16,793 nucleotides of DNA from Candidatus Tenderia sp. (GTDB taxonomy: Bacteria; Pseudomonadota; Gammaproteobacteria; Tenderiales; Tenderiaceae), in the NCBI GenBank assembly GCA_030148045.1, contig JASBUE010000212.1, positions 1 through 16,793 of the forward strand, given 5' to 3'. Both the position numbers and the translations under genes were made by a program. Under the pieces are notes generated by a model. The model was not told the DNA's origin and searched no databases. It saw only the letters and a program-made list of their open reading frames with translations. Positions 16,141-16,793 of the stretch are shown piece after piece (positions within the stretch are counted from its first letter, which is position 1; every line of letters begins with the position of its first letter).

Positions 16141-16793
16141 GTGAAACTATTCCGTCCTACCTCCATCATCCAGCTGATACTGATCGGTTTTGCCGTGGTG
16201 GCTTTGCCCCTGATCATCGCGCTGTTCTATGCGGCGGCCTCGGTGGACAAGCTGGCGGCCCAGAGTCAGCAGATAATCTCCCATGCCGTCAAGGCCACCG
16301 AGGATGGACGTATGTTGGCGGAGCAGATCACGGTGATGGAGCGTAATCTGCGCCAATACCAGGTGTTGGGCGATGAGGCCCTACTGCGTGTGTACGAGGC
16401 CAATCGAGCGCGTTTTGCCGAAACCATCGCCTCGCTCAGCGATTTGTCGCTGCCCGAAGACCTGCAGCAGGTGCTGGCCCGGCTGCGGGGTGAGGAATTC
16501 CAATTCTATAACCTGATCCATGAGCGGCAGGATTCACTGCGCAACCTCGATGTCGCCGAGACCTTCGCCCGCTTGGCCGAGCTGGCGCAGCAGAGCCTAA
16601 TGCAGAGCCAGCGCCTCATCGACACCCAGGTGGAGCGGACCCAGGGGTCCGCACAACAGGCCCAGCGCACCCTGTTCTGGCTGGCCTCCGCCCTGGTGCC
16701 CGCGGTGCTGGTGTTGCTGGGGTTCGTCGTGGTGTTGATCCGGCGGCCTTTGCGCCGCCTGGATGAGGCCATCCACCGTCTGGGCGCGGGGGA
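16141..16793 (+). CDS. GlrK/QseE-like sensor histidine kinase, N-terminal part (cut by window end)
   Basis: An open frame runs from GTG 16141 to the window end without a stop, giving 217 codons. It starts VKLFRPTSIIQLILIGFAVV, with a first membrane helix at about 9-31. A periplasmic helical domain of about 145 residues includes MERNLRQYQVLGDEALLRVYEANRARF, which closely resembles the same region of E. coli QseE/GlrK (MERSYRQYCVLDD). A second helix lies at about 178-200, and a HAMP linker begins at RRPLRRLDEAIHRLGAGE. The kinase core lies outside the window. GTG 16141 is the only start between the in-frame TGA at 16114 and the first helix. In E. coli the kinase acts on GlrR, an NtrC-type regulator of glmY. 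A partner here cannot be seen. Confidence 0.82.
   Translation, partial: MKLFRPTSIIQLILIGFAVVALPLIIALFYAAASVDKLAAQSQQIISHAVKATEDGRMLAEQITVMERNLRQYQVLGDEALLRVYEANRARFAETIASLSDLSLPEDLQQVLARLRGEEFQFYNLIHERQDSLRNLDVAETFARLAELAQQSLMQSQRLIDTQVERTQGSAQQAQRTLFWLASALVPAVLVLLGFVVVLIRRPLRRLDEAIHRLGAG

Overview
This GC-rich window most likely comes from a gammaproteobacterium. The cysS, ppiA-like and lpxH products, the Aer-like receptor, the HtpG/Hsp15 pair and the QseE/GlrK-like kinase all resemble gammaproteobacterial families. No species can be named from the sequence alone. No tRNA, rRNA, CRISPR array, intact insertion sequence or intact transposase was seen.

Left part (1-5038): an accessory region. 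It opens with a decayed IS5-family transposase cut by the window edge, followed directly by an internally deleted IS110-family transposase remnant. A four-gene plus-strand operon comes next: an ECF sigma factor, a zinc-finger membrane anti-sigma factor, an exported very acidic protein with four 14-residue tandem repeats, and an outer-membrane TPR/beta-barrel protein. A second IS110 remnant with the same internal deletion lies beyond it in the opposite orientation, so the operon sits between inverted IS relics. The four genes look like a cell-envelope stress or export module of unknown function, and this is the best candidate here for an undescribed system.

Middle part (5039-9542): core metabolism and heat shock. 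A full-length alpha-phosphoglucomutase gene on the minus strand is broken by one in-frame TAG, two codons before the catalytic serine. Divergent from it, a strong match to a heat-shock (sigma-32) promoter precedes htpG, hslR (Hsp15) and a NUDIX hydrolase gene, which are closely packed and probably co-transcribed.

Right part (9543-16793): a two-gene signalling unit encodes a protein with an N-terminal MerR/excisionase-like HTH and a C-terminal receiver domain, followed by an Aer-like PAS chemoreceptor with a good terminator. Housekeeping genes follow: hemH (ferrochelatase) on plus, convergent by a 4-base overlap with the minus-strand pair ppiA-like cyclophilin and lpxH. An 87-bp palindrome-ended element lies in the divergent promoter region in front of cysS. 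The window ends inside a GlrK/QseE-like sensor histidine kinase gene.
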